Shown piece by piece: positions 1-9,126 of a DNA stretch of 34,234 bases; position 1 is the first letter of the stretch, and every line of letters starts with the position of its first letter. Under the pieces are notes generated by a model. The model saw only the letters and a list, made by a program, of their open reading frames with translations. It was not told the origin of the DNA and searched no databases. The position numbers and the translations under genes are program-made. Source of the DNA: an uncultured bacterium (lineage in GTDB: Bacteria > Verrucomicrobiota > Kiritimatiellia > RFP12 > UBA1067); the NCBI GenBank assembly GCA_902761035.1, contig CACWIW010000072.1, positions 1 to 34,234 on the forward strand, in the 5' to 3' direction.

Positions 1-959
1 AGGCGCGCCATCGACTGCACGAAGCAGTTGATCTGCGGCGGCAGCTCGAGCCCGAGCTTCTGGAGCTCGGAGACGACCGCGTTGAGGCGGTACACCACGT
101 CGTAGGAGAACTTGCCCTTGGCGAGGATCGAGTCGAGAACCGCCTCGACCTTGTCGCGGTTGGCCTCCAGAGCCGCCTTGCCCGCAGGCGAGAGAAGGTT
201 CTCGAGACCGCGCAGGACGAACGTCTTGTCGCGGAACGTCGCGCCCATGATGACGCGCAGCAGTTCGTGCCGCTCGTTGATCATGACGGGCTGGTTCGTA
301 TTCTTGTCGATGACGGCATTCCCGTTCTTGTCGAGGAGCTTTCTCGAGCTCTTGAGCTCGTAGAGGTTGCCGAAGTCGATGAATGTGATGTTGCTGTTGT
401 CGACCATCAGGTTGCCGGCGTGGGTATCGCCGTGGAACTTGCCGGAGCCGAGGAGCGCCTCGTGGAACCACGCCTTCGTGGCCTCGATGAGCTTGCCCTG
501 CGCTTCCCTGATCTTCTTGCACTGGTCGAAGCAGGTATCGATCACGTGCGGTATCGCGGTGACGGGGAGGTCCTTCTTGAGGACAGGCACCTTCTTCGGC
601 TTGTTTGTCTTCGGGTCGATGGGGCCGTCCTCCCACTTGATCTGGCCGGTCGCGGAATCCTCCTCGAACACGGCGGACGCCGTCTTGCGGATATCCGCTA
701 TCTGCTCCTTGAAGTACTTGTCCATCGGCTTGCCCTTGGCGACCTCCGCGACCAGCACGTCCTTCGTGGGCGCGACGATGTCGGAGATCTTCATGGACTT
801 CACGCTGGGGGCGATGATCGAAAGCGGGTGCGGCTGGGCATTTCCGGCGCCCTTTCCCTTGGCGATGTCGTAGAGCTTCACGCCCTCCTTCGCGTTGTTG
901 GCCTCCGTGCGGAAGTCGAACTCGGTCATGTACTGGGCGAGCTGCCCTTTCCACGTCGT
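1..959 (-). CDS. ABC1/UbiB-like kinase domain, C-terminal part (out of frame with its N-terminal part; runs off window)
   Basis: This reading frame continues the kinase domain that begins in the gene starting at 3390, but one register off. It contains the stretch EFDFRTEANNAKEG, which resembles the QLxxELDFxxEAxN segment of ABC1/ADCK/UbiB kinases. Further on it has the catalytic loop HGDTHAGNLMVD, and 8 to 10 residues later the metal-binding FIDFGNL. These are diagnostic for the atypical ABC1 kinase family, which includes UbiB and COQ8. The frame is open to base 1, so the C-terminus lies outside the window. Upstream, this frame is closed by a TGA at 974-972, so it cannot be translated alone from a good start. 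The first ATG in frame is at 929 and has no clear ribosome binding site. It is best read as the second half of one gene broken by a one-base shift near 946-955. The substrate is unknown; the family holds small-molecule or lipid-linked kinases/ATPases. Confidence 0.75.
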
Positions 960-3390
960 GGCGCATGATCTTCACGACGAGCTGCCGCGGATCTTTCTCG
1001 CCCTTGATCTTGAACTCGCAGAGGAACGCCTCGCCGACGGACGCCGCGCCGAGGGACTGCTTGAGCTCGATGGACTCGATCTCCTTGCCCGGCCCCTTGC
1101 CCTTCGACTCGTTGATCATCTTCATGAAGTGCGCCTGAACGACCTTGCGCGGGATCGGCGCGAGGTTCGACTTCATGTCGTCGAGCGCATCGGCGTACTT
1201 GCCCATGATGTCCTTCGGCAGGCCCTGCATCATCTTCTGCAGGAGCGGGCTCGTGCCCTTCAGGATCGCGCCGGTGAACTTGTTGATGGCGGCCTGCTGG
1301 GCGGAGACGAGCTTCTCCCCCTGAAGTCCGGTGAAGTCGAACGTCTTCGCGTACCTCATCGCGGCGGCGAAGCACGAGCGCTTGTCGGCCTTGCCGAGCG
1401 ACGTGAAGTAGGTGGAGATGATCTGGCGGAAGAATCCGATCTGGCCGGGCGCATCGGCGTTCGCGGCGGAGTCGAGGATCTGGTTGAGGTTCTTGCCGTC
1501 GAGCATCGTCTTGAGGTCCTTCGCCGACGTGTTCTTGTACGGCTCGTTGACGATGCTGCCCTGCGCGTTGGCGTTCGCGTTGCCCACCTGGAAGACGGTG
1601 TTGATGAACTGCTGGATGTTCTCGCAGCCCTTGTTCGCCATGGCGAGGATGAGGTTGTCGAACTTCGCAAGCTCCGTGCCGAGCAGCTTCGCGGGATCCT
1701 TGAGGAACTGCGAGAGATTCTGGGCGAAGTCCTCCTCCGTGGCGGCGACGGCGAGGGGCTTGCCGCCGTTGGCCTTCTTGAACTCGGCGTCGAGGATGTC
1801 CACCATCTTGCCGAGGCCGTCCTTCACGGCGTCGGCGATCTCCGGCGCGCAGGCACGGTCGATAAGGGTGGGATCCTTGATGATCTCGGCGAGCGCGATG
1901 ACGTTCCGGTCGGACGTGAGGATCTTGCGCATCGCCTCGCCCTTTTTGTTGACCGTGACGTCACCGACCATCGTGTCGTCGGAGAACACGAGGTCCGCGA
2001 CGAAGTCCTTGATGCCGTTGAGACCGCCGATGTCGTTCAGCGCCTTGGGGACGGCTTGCGCCGGCCTCTGCGCCGGCATGGCCTGGACGACCTCGTTGAT
2101 GTCGCCGACGATGGGAGCCTTGACGATGATCTCGCCGTCGACCGACTTCTCGAGCGGGATGTTCGCCACGTTCTCGAGCATCTTCTTCATTTCCGGCGGC
2201 AGATCCGCATTCTCGCTGTCGAGCTTCGCGTGGTAGGCGTCGAGCAGCGCCTTCGTGTCGCCGACCTTCTCGCCGCTCAGCGCGCGCTCGGCCATCTCCA
2301 CGAGGATGCCGGTGTTGTAGTCGCCCTTGATGAGGGAATCCACGTCAACCTTGCCGTTGGACTTGTTCGTGAGGATGAGCGCGGCGAACTGGCGCGTGAG
2401 GCTCGTCCTCTCGCTCGCGACCATGACACCTTCGAGATCACGGTCGTACACGGTCGAAAGGAGGGTCTTTGTGGCGGTGTCGCCGAGCGTATCCGCATCC
2501 AGCACGGCGCGGCCGATGAGCCGCTTCACGAACGTTTCGGCATCCACCTTGAGATCGACCTTCGTCGCGAGGTTTCCCTTGCCGAGGATCGCGGAAAGGT
2601 TGCCGTTGTCGTCCTTCACGAGCTTCACGTATGCGTTGGTGAGCTTGAACTCGCCCGTCTCGCGCACGTTCGCGGGCAGCAGCTTAAGCGCCTGCGCAAC
2701 AAGGCAACGGAAGGAGTTGACGAGCGCGGTGTGCTGCTTCAGCCGGTCGTTGACGGCATCCAGGCCCTTGCAGCGCCGGCCGCGGGTCGCGTCGAGCTCG
2801 GAGAGTTCGCGCATCGAAAGGAGGCTCATCGCGTCCGTCACGCCGTATTTGACGCCATCGCTGCCCTGAGCGCCGTGGGCGGACATCGAGGCGGCGTTCG
2901 CGTTATCGCGCCTTCTAAGGTTGGAGGCGCTCATGTTTGAGGTCGCCAGAGCCTTCGCCGATTCGCGCGCGGTGACGGCGGCGCGCGAGGCATCCGTGAA
3001 TCCTTTGCCCGCGTTGGCGTACTCGTCGAGGATCGCCCGCACCTGCGCACGCGTGAGCGGCGAGAAGCGCATCTTCAGGAAGTCCGTACGCTCCGCCTTA
3101 TTGGACAGCATGTCGATCTCGGTCGGAAGTCCCAGCCGGTTGCGGATCTCGCTCATGGCGTCGGCGCCCACGCCGCCATTCTGGAGCGCGTTCAGGAACG
3201 TGAGCTTCACCTCAAGGATGCGTTCGGGGGAGAGGATGGTCCGGTTCTTGGACGTCTTCCAGACGTGGTTGTTGACCTTGACGAGCTCGGTCGAGCCGTC
3301 ATCTTTCGTCCTGAAGTCAATCTGCCCGGCGTTGTAGTCGCCGGTCGCGATGCTGTTGAACTGCGCGAGGCTGATGTTAGGTAGTGCCAT
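946..3390 (-). CDS. Large helical protein ending in an ABC1/UbiB-like kinase N-lobe (frameshifted)
   Basis: The start ATG at 3390 follows a strong Shine-Dalgarno (AAAAAGGAGAAACAACC), so this start is well supported. About 810 residues are read before the frame is lost. Residues 1-30 (MALPNISLAQFNSIATGDYN...) show no signal peptide. Roughly 700 residues follow that are rich in Ala, Lys, Asp and Leu and look alpha-helical. Near the end comes the ABC1-kinase N-lobe: an A-rich loop (SLGAASVGEAFLCEF) replacing the Gly-rich loop, and then the lysine strand QLVVKIMRHD. The rest of the kinase (HGDTHAGN, IDFG) is in another frame at 1-950. Removing one base of the AAA/GGG run at 946-950 would restore a continuous protein of more than 1,100 residues. 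The original frame has no stop before the window edge, so a long nonsense tail would be made if the shift is real. It lies 108 bp downstream of the second kinase-tailed gene on the same strand. The function is not known. An effector-like role is only a guess. Confidence 0.7.
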
Positions 3391-3498
3391 GGTTGTTTCT
3401 CCTTTTTACTGATTCTGTCTTCTAATCTTCTGCCTTGATTACACCATAGAGCCGGAAAGGTTACATGTGTCTTATGCCCGTACACTGATATGCGAATC
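3391..3498 (-). promoter_or_regulatory. Intergenic leader of the ABC1-kinase gene with promoter-like sequence
   Basis: This 108-bp gap lies between two same-strand kinase genes and holds an AT-richer stretch than its surroundings. On the minus strand TATGGTGTAAT (about 3438-3448) resembles the TGGTATAAT extended -10 seen elsewhere in the window. It is followed about 40 bases later by AAGGAG and the ATG at 3390. The leader shares the string TGTAACCTTT with the leader of the upstream gene (around 6226-6240), hinting at common regulation. No convincing terminator is visible. Confidence 0.35.
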
Positions 3499-6183
3499 TC
3501 ACTTGAAGATCTTGGAGAGTTTGTCGCGGGCGAAGTAGGACGGGCAGGAGAGTTCGTTGACGGTCTTTGCGATGTCGCCGCCGAGCTGCTTATTCCGCCC
3601 GTTCCTGTTCTGGACGGTCACGTTTCCGGTCTGAAGGGGCTTCTCACGCACATGCTGCCATGCCTCCCCCTCGACGATCTTGCCTTCCTCCTTGAGGCGT
3701 TCGGCGTGGGCGATCACGTCGTCGAGACGGCTGACGGCGGCGTTGTAGCTGTCCTGCGAGAGGCGCGGGCGGATGGAGTCGAGGTAGGCGTCGCGCTTCG
3801 GCCCCGTCTTCAGCTCCAAGAGCGCCTTGTAGGTCTCGCCGTCGATCTTGTCCGGCACGGCAAGGGACTTCGCGCCCGCCACGCCCTTGAGCGCGTAGAT
3901 GACGGCCTTGTTCCGTAACTTGGAGGCGTCTATGGTGAGCCCCCCGTCTTTGTCGACGGTGATGCCGGGATCGGCGAGCAGATGTGCATACTCGGCGTCG
4001 ACGTGACGCGAATCAATCTTCTGGGCAACGTTGCGGAGCAGCTTCTTGAAGAGGTCGGCGCGATCCTTGTCGAAGGAGAATCTCATCGCGCCGGTGCGGT
4101 ACTGCGAGTAGCAGGCGTCGTTGTCGATGCCCTTGACGGTGACCTTGTGCGTCTTCATGTCAACGTGGACGAAGTAATTGTTCCAATGGCGGTCGGCCTG
4201 ACCGGTCACGAGGTCGAGCCAGTGCAGGCGGTTGAGCTCGCGTTTGATGTCGGCCAGGATTTTGAGTTGCTCGTTTACAGGCAGTCGCCTGATGTCTATC
4301 GCCGACAACCCGGTCTCGGACGAAGAGGACAGCACCTCCCGTTGTAGCGAACCGGGCGTCACGCCCTTCGCCTTCTCCATGTAGAAGCCGAACACGCCCT
4401 TGTGCGATCCCGCCGAGTAGTCCACGATCAGTCCGCCCAGACCCAGCGCGACGGCCGCCTCCTTGGAGGCGAAGTTGAGGTTCACGGCCATCTGCTCCGT
4501 GTCGTAGTTCTTGGCGGTGCCGGCCGAGAGGGCGGAAAGTCCTGTCCGGCTTTCCGTCTCGCCCTTGAAGACGACTTGCCTGCCGTCGCTGCGCGTCAGC
4601 TCGTACACCGTGCCGACCGTACCGGTGCCGAGCAGGCGCTTCGAGACGATGTTGGCGTCCTCGTTCGCGGGATCGACGTCGGAATCCTGAAGTCCGCGCG
4701 CGCGGGCTTCGACGACCGACGAGACGGAGAGCTTCCCCTGGAACACCGCCATCGCCTCCGCGCCGGTGAAGAACTGGTCGTTGCCGTACATGCTGCCGAC
4801 AATCCGGCCGAGGCCCTCGATCACGGTTCCGACGCCTGCGAAACGTCCAAACAGCTTGTTGAGTCGAGTGGCCGGCGGGGTGTTCACCCACTTTGCATTC
4901 TTGGCCGCCTCCACCAGACGCTTCCCCTTTTTGTACAGGTCCGAGTAGAGCGCTTTGAACTCTTCCTTCGTCTTTTTGGGATCTTTTGCGGCCTCGGCGA
5001 GGGTGTCCATCGCCTCTAAGACGTCGTCGCGGCACCCCAACCCATTGATGTGCGCCGTGTCGACGTAGCCTAACTGGTTTTCGTAGCCGGCTTCCTCGCA
5101 GAGCACCGATTTCGCGGTTTCGACGTAGTGGGCAATAACCTTCCGCATGACCTCGTGGCGGGCGGTCTTGAAGAGTTCCTCGGCCTTGGCGACCTCCCTC
5201 TCGAGGACCTTCACGATGTCCTTCGCGACCACCATCCGTCCGCCTGCGACGGCGATGCCGTTCTTGCGGATGTCCCTCAGCGCCGCCTTCATCGTGGCGA
5301 TGTCGCTTTGCAGCGCGTTGAACTCGTCCTTGCCGATGGCGGCCGACGGGTTGCGCCGGAAGGCGTCGATCCTCTCCGCGATCGGACGCAGCTTGCTGGA
5401 CACCTCCTCGTTCACGGTCGCAAGCGCGTCCGCCGTACCGTGCATCGCCAGCGCCTGACGCGGCAGCAGCTCGTTGACCTTGGCCTTGAGGATGGCCACG
5501 ACGTTGGGATCCGCGTTCTTGCCCTGGGCCGCCAGATGCACCGCGAAGTCCTTCATCTGATAGGCGAGGTGGTTGATCTCCGTCGCCCGGCGGTCGCAGA
5601 GCTGCCGGAGGTCGTTCACCTCGTTGTAGAGCTCCGCGTCCACACCTTTGAACCGCGGATTCGCCTGCCGCATCTCGTCCTCGTGGCGCGACATCGCGTC
5701 CAGGCTCTTGCCGAGCTGCGCAAGGAGGTCGGAGAGGGCCTGCTGCGCCTTGACAGCGTCGGCGATCGCCTTTCCGACCTTGGACGACGCGTCGAACTTC
5801 CCCTTCTTGTCGAACGCCCCCGCGAGCTGGCTGCCGGAGAACTTGTCGAGCGCCTTAAGCGTCATCGAGGCCGTGTCGGCCGTCTTGGCGAGGAGATTGA
5901 GCGAATCACGGCTCAGCGCTCCGTCGGTCACGATTTTCTGAAGCTTATTCTTGACTTGCTTCCCGTCGAGGCTCTGCGTCGAGACCTTGGCGGCCTTCAT
6001 GAGCAGGACGTCCAGCTGGGACACCATCTTGCCGGCGGCCTCCAGCTCCGGCGCCACCGGGGGGTTCACGCCATCCTTCGCCCCCTGGGGCACCTGCGGC
6101 GCGCCCTTCGGCTTCGCGGCATCGACGCCGCGAAGGAAGTAGTCCATCGACACATTGTTGATGTTCACGCTTTGTACCGGCAT
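3499..6183 (-). CDS. Large helical protein with C-terminal DRHxxN-type (PI3/4K- or HipA-like) kinase domain
   Basis: This is an 894-residue protein. ATG 6183 follows AAAAGGAGACAATCC, a strong ribosome binding site. Residues 1-490 are charged and Ala/Leu-rich and look like long helices or coiled coil. There is no signal peptide or membrane segment. Around residue 515 a nucleotide-binding loop appears (LLGTGTVGTVYEL), followed by a strand lysine (QVVFKG, about 538). At about 660 there is TGQADRHWNNYFV, and about 20 residues later VKGIDNDA. The D-R-H-x-x-N plus I-D-x-D layout is that of PI3/PI4-kinase-like, HipA-like and FAM20-like folds rather than canonical Ser/Thr kinases. About 200 helical residues follow and the protein ends in SKIFK. 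It is paired with a second giant kinase-tailed protein downstream. I do not recognise the family. A secreted effector, a phage/defence kinase or a cytoplasmic regulator are all possible. Confidence 0.8.
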   Translation of the reverse strand: MPVQSVNINNVSMDYFLRGVDAAKPKGAPQVPQGAKDGVNPPVAPELEAAGKMVSQLDVLLMKAAKVSTQSLDGKQVKNKLQKIVTDGALSRDSLNLLAKTADTASMTLKALDKFSGSQLAGAFDKKGKFDASSKVGKAIADAVKAQQALSDLLAQLGKSLDAMSRHEDEMRQANPRFKGVDAELYNEVNDLRQLCDRRATEINHLAYQMKDFAVHLAAQGKNADPNVVAILKAKVNELLPRQALAMHGTADALATVNEEVSSKLRPIAERIDAFRRNPSAAIGKDEFNALQSDIATMKAALRDIRKNGIAVAGGRMVVAKDIVKVLEREVAKAEELFKTARHEVMRKVIAHYVETAKSVLCEEAGYENQLGYVDTAHINGLGCRDDVLEAMDTLAEAAKDPKKTKEEFKALYSDLYKKGKRLVEAAKNAKWVNTPPATRLNKLFGRFAGVGTVIEGLGRIVGSMYGNDQFFTGAEAMAVFQGKLSVSSVVEARARGLQDSDVDPANEDANIVSKRLLGTGTVGTVYELTRSDGRQVVFKGETESRTGLSALSAGTAKNYDTEQMAVNLNFASKEAAVALGLGGLIVDYSAGSHKGVFGFYMEKAKGVTPGSLQREVLSSSSETGLSAIDIRRLPVNEQLKILADIKRELNRLHWLDLVTGQADRHWNNYFVHVDMKTHKVTVKGIDNDACYSQYRTGAMRFSFDKDRADLFKKLLRNVAQKIDSRHVDAEYAHLLADPGITVDKDGGLTIDASKLRNKAVIYALKGVAGAKSLAVPDKIDGETYKALLELKTGPKRDAYLDSIRPRLSQDSYNAAVSRLDDVIAHAERLKEEGKIVEGEAWQHVREKPLQTGNVTVQNRNGRNKQLGGDIAKTVNELSCPSYFARDKLSKIFK

Positions 6184-6271
6184 GGATTGTCTCCTTTTAA
6201 CTTTTCATCTTGTCTACGCACGAGGCGGTCAAAGGTTACAGCAGCTTCTCCGATTTAGCCAGAACGGCATT

Positions 6272-6277
6272 ATTATA
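6272..6277 (-). promoter_or_regulatory. Extended -10 promoter of the DRHxxN kinase gene
   Basis: The minus strand reads GGTGTATAATAATGCC, giving TATAAT with an upstream TGT, a good extended -10. No convincing -35 is found at 17 bp. The predicted RNA start is about 80 bases upstream of the ATG at 6183. Confidence 0.5.
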
Positions 6278-6370
6278 CACCTTTTACGCCGTGAACCGCA
6301 ATACGATAACTTCATTCCGGGTTCATATATTGCGATTTGTGACGGGCCGCGTAGAAAGCGCCGCTTCTCG

Positions 6371-6546
6371 TAGGGAGATCAAACCGGCCTTGTAGGGAAC
6401 CCCAAAATCCCTAGTAGGGAGGTCAAACCCTGGCTAAGTCTCAAAAATCCCCCTCACCTAGGGAGACCGAACCCTCCTTAGGTCTCAAAAATCCCCCTCA
6501 CCTAGGGAGACCAAACCCTCCTTATGTCTCAAAGATTCCCCCTCCC
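6371..6546. repeat. Four tandem copies of a 44-bp repeat
   Basis: Units begin at 6371, 6415, 6459 and 6503, an exact 44-base period, with a decayed fifth start near 6547. The consensus begins TAGGGAGACCRAACCCTCC and ends TCTCAAAAATCCCCCTCACC. The two central copies are nearly identical and the outer two have diverged. Each full unit contains GAGACC and GGTCTC about 14 bases apart, able to form a stem. It is not a CRISPR array because there are no spacers. Phase-variable control, a protein-binding array or a neutral minisatellite are possible. Confidence 0.85.
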
Positions 6547-6707
6547 TCCAAGGGAGAAGCGCGGCCCGTCTAGCGCTCACACCACGCCCAAAGCACTCTT
6601 ACAAGCGCCTCCATCGCAGAAGGAAATTCAAAATCGCCTTTAATTGATCTAAATGCCAACTATATCATCTTGAACGACATTTAAAGACGAAATTCAATAG
6701 CACAATC

Positions 6708-6748
6708 TGTCGATTTTCTGACACAAAAAGTGTGCCAGAAAATCGACA
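6708..6748. terminator. Long hairpin, possible terminator of the restriction operon
   Basis: TGTCGATTTTCTG at 6708-6720 pairs with CAGAAAATCGACA at 6736-6748, 13 bp without mismatch, extended by CAC/GTG after one A-C mismatch. A short A-rich loop separates the arms. It lies 180 bases beyond the stop of the nuclease gene at 6928. There is no clean U-tract on either strand, so a transposon-end remnant or a processing hairpin is equally possible. Confidence 0.45.
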
Positions 6749-6847
6749 AAATGTGACAGCCCTTCTTGCCTGTATATCCAAATACAGCGCGCTTACCATC
6801 GTTTTTGTCTTGATATGATGTTTTCGCTAGTATTTTGAATTATTTCC

Positions 6848-6871
6848 TGCGATGGGAGCCGCTCCTACACT
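6848..6871. repeat. REP-like palindrome
   Basis: The plus strand reads TGCGATGGGAGCCGCTCCTACA. The core GGAGCGGCTCC (other strand) is palindromic and the flanks resemble the GTAGGAGCGGCTCC-type extragenic repeats common in high-GC bacteria. Only one copy is in the window, so repeat status is inferred from resemblance. Confidence 0.35.
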
Positions 6872-6927
6872 GTCTGGAAGGCGGCGTTGACTGGGAAAGC
6901 CGCCATCTTGGCAGCCCAAAGGACAGC

Positions 6928-9126
6928 TCACACCTCCACCTTCACCACCCGCCAGAGGTGACAGGGCATGCTTGGAAACCGCACCGCCGCGAATGCCTCG
7001 CCGACAACGTCCTTGACCCCTTCCTCCGCCACATCCTTGCGCAACGTCCCGTCCACCACGCGATAGAGGTTCGCGCCCATCGTGTGCGGCAGCACCAACA
7101 GTTTCACCGCTTCCGGATCCGGACACTGCGCCGCCGGACACGGACACCACCCGCTCGCGTCAACGGCGCTTTTCAACCCGCCGCTTACGCCCGACACAAC
7201 CTGCACGCCCGTCTCCCCGTCGTGCGCCGGACCATGCCGCACCGGATGCGCCCTCTCCATTTCGGCAAGTTCCTCGCTCGGATCCTCACCGAGCGCCAAC
7301 GGCTCGGTCACGTAAAACGCCGTCTCCAGCAACCGCAATGTCACCTTGTTCTCCGCTTCCACCTGTTCTTTCAAGTGCTCCCGCCCAGCCCGCACCATCG
7401 AATCGCCGTAGAAAATGTTGCTCGGCCGCTGAACGGCCAACATGTACACTTTCCGTCCGTTCACGTCCGCGTATGGCGAATACACCTTCCCCAACGTCAT
7501 CCGGAAGTTTTCTGCGAAGAACACCTTCGGGTCGATGCCGTCGTGCGGCATGATGGCGCGGAACTCGAACCGTCCCTGGATCAAGTCTCGGACATGCTCC
7601 TGAAATATCCTGCGCACGTCCGCTTTCCACCCTTGCCGCAGTTCCGCGTCGCTCCCGGCATACAGCTTGACGACATACAGGAAGTTCACTTCATAGTGCG
7701 AAAGGATGAGCGTGTCGCGGTCAAACAGCCGGTTGTGGAAGTGGATGTTCTGGTATTCGTTGTCGTCGCCGCCAGTTCGCAGGTTCAGTCCGCTTTGGTC
7801 GTAGTCGAAATCCTTCTCCATCCGCGCGCTGATGAAGAAGTTCGGGATGACGTCGTAGCCCTCCGTGTCGGGGTCTCGCAGCATCTTCACGCTCTTGCCG
7901 TCGAAGAGCCGACGCCCCTTCAGCACCGACGCCGACGCGTCGTCGCCCGGCAGGAACAGGTCGAGGTTGAGCTGGAGCATGTCGCGCGCGTACGTGAACT
8001 GCTTGGCCACGCTTTTCTCCTCCAGCGCGCGCCCGATCTTGTAGTACTTCGAGTCCGCGATGTAGAACGTCTGGCGTCCGTCCCGGTGCGTCAGGCTGTC
8101 GTCGACGTAGAGGTGGTCAATCTCCTTGCCGTCACGCAGCTCGCGGATCGGGTCGAGGTCTCGGTCGCCGATCAAGTCGTCGATCATCGACTCGAAAATG
8201 ATCTCGAAGTTCTTCGCGATCAGGTACTCCTCGCCCTCGTTGACGACGTTCGCCCGATGCGACTTGTGGAAGAACGCGAAGCAAAGTTCCCAAAGCGCCA
8301 GGTCGCGGTCGGAGAAGTACTTGTACTTGATCTGGCGGAGACGCGCCTCGCCGTACCCGGAGAGATATCGCTTGAACTCCGCCGCCGGGATGAGGTCGTA
8401 CGCGAGGTTGAACCGTTCCTTGAACCCGTAGTGGCGGTTCACGTAGTCCAGGATCGAGTAGAAGATGACGAGCAGCTCCTCGTCAAAGTTCACCACCTTC
8501 TTCTTTGTCCTCGGTTCCAGGTAGAGCGGATCGCCGTCCTGTAGGAGCGCCGTGGTCTTCGAAATCGTGCGCGACCAGTTGATCTTGTGGACGCCTGAAT
8601 GCTTCTCCTTCACCCGGAACGTGAAGTAGTCCTGGTTGTCGCGGTTGAAGCGGATGAGGGCGAGGATCACGTCCAACAATGTGTTGGTCACGTACCGGCG
8701 GCGGAACCCGCCCGACTGCCTCTCCCGCCGACGCCAGATGGCGTCGGACCCGGGGTGCGTCTCGTCGAAACGCGCGATGGCGCGGTAAATCCAGACCGCG
8801 AACTCGTAGAGGAAATCCCGTTCCCGCTCCTCAAGTCCGTGTCCATCCTCCGCGACCGCCTTTTCGGGATCGATCAGCGCCTCGGGCGAGAAGCCCAAGG
8901 GAAGCGCGGCGGTGCAGAAGACGCGGTCAACCTTCTCGCCGTCGATCACCTTCGGCTCGAGCACGACCTTCGGAAGGAAGAACACGAAGTCGTCGCACTC
9001 GGCGCTTCGGAAATAGCCGACGTGCTCGACCTTCACCTTCTCGTCCGTGAGCAGGAGCCGGTCGCGCGGAAGGACGCCTTCCAATACCTTTGGATCGTAC
9101 CGGCACTCCTCAATCAGGATTCGCAT
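6928..9126 (-). CDS. LlaJI/McrC-like restriction endonuclease subunit
   Basis: This 732-residue protein is the last gene of a three-gene restriction operon. It overlaps the 3' end of the McrB-like gene by 17 bases. A PD-(D/E)xK nuclease core is visible: KEIDHLYVDD (Asp337), then TFYIADSKYYK (Asp358, Lys360). This is the D...DxK pattern of the LlaJI/McrC cleavage subunit. The N-terminal 300 residues would contact the NTPase partner in this family. The C-terminal 100 residues are Pro/Cys-rich and of low similarity to anything I recognise (for example SGWCPCPAAQCPDPE). By family knowledge the nuclease cuts DNA when driven by GTP-hydrolysing McrB-type hexamers. The length is somewhat above classical McrC (about 350) and in line with LlaJI-type R2 subunits. 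Confidence 0.8.
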   Translation of the reverse strand: MRILIEECRYDPKVLEGVLPRDRLLLTDEKVKVEHVGYFRSAECDDFVFFLPKVVLEPKVIDGEKVDRVFCTAALPLGFSPEALIDPEKAVAEDGHGLEERERDFLYEFAVWIYRAIARFDETHPGSDAIWRRRERQSGGFRRRYVTNTLLDVILALIRFNRDNQDYFTFRVKEKHSGVHKINWSRTISKTTALLQDGDPLYLEPRTKKKVVNFDEELLVIFYSILDYVNRHYGFKERFNLAYDLIPAAEFKRYLSGYGEARLRQIKYKYFSDRDLALWELCFAFFHKSHRANVVNEGEEYLIAKNFEIIFESMIDDLIGDRDLDPIRELRDGKEIDHLYVDDSLTHRDGRQTFYIADSKYYKIGRALEEKSVAKQFTYARDMLQLNLDLFLPGDDASASVLKGRRLFDGKSVKMLRDPDTEGYDVIPNFFISARMEKDFDYDQSGLNLRTGGDDNEYQNIHFHNRLFDRDTLILSHYEVNFLYVVKLYAGSDAELRQGWKADVRRIFQEHVRDLIQGRFEFRAIMPHDGIDPKVFFAENFRMTLGKVYSPYADVNGRKVYMLAVQRPSNIFYGDSMVRAGREHLKEQVEAENKVTLRLLETAFYVTEPLALGEDPSEELAEMERAHPVRHGPAHDGETGVQVVSGVSGGLKSAVDASGWCPCPAAQCPDPEAVKLLVLPHTMGANLYRVVDGTLRKDVAEEGVKDVVGEAFAAVRFPSMPCHLWRVVKVEV

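Larger units (their letters stand above)
6184..6927. other. Gene-free region with tandem repeats, hairpins and promoter
   Basis: No credible coding region is present. From left to right it holds the 5' leader and promoter of the 894-residue kinase gene, four 44-bp tandem repeats (6371-6546), an AT-rich stretch with a 41-nt hairpin (6708-6748), a small CTGTAT/ATACAG hairpin (6770-6787), and a REP-like GGGAGCCGCTCC palindrome (6855-6866) near the end of the restriction nuclease gene. Confidence 0.7.

Noticed and set aside
895..2940. Long plus-strand open frame opposite the helical protein gene
   Set aside because: It is a GC-driven mirror of the minus-strand gene, rich in Arg/Leu/Val/Glu. No ribosome site or domain is seen, while the minus strand has recognisable kinase motifs and a strong start.
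6371..6546. CRISPR array
   Set aside because: The 44-bp units are directly adjacent with no unique spacers and no cas genes.
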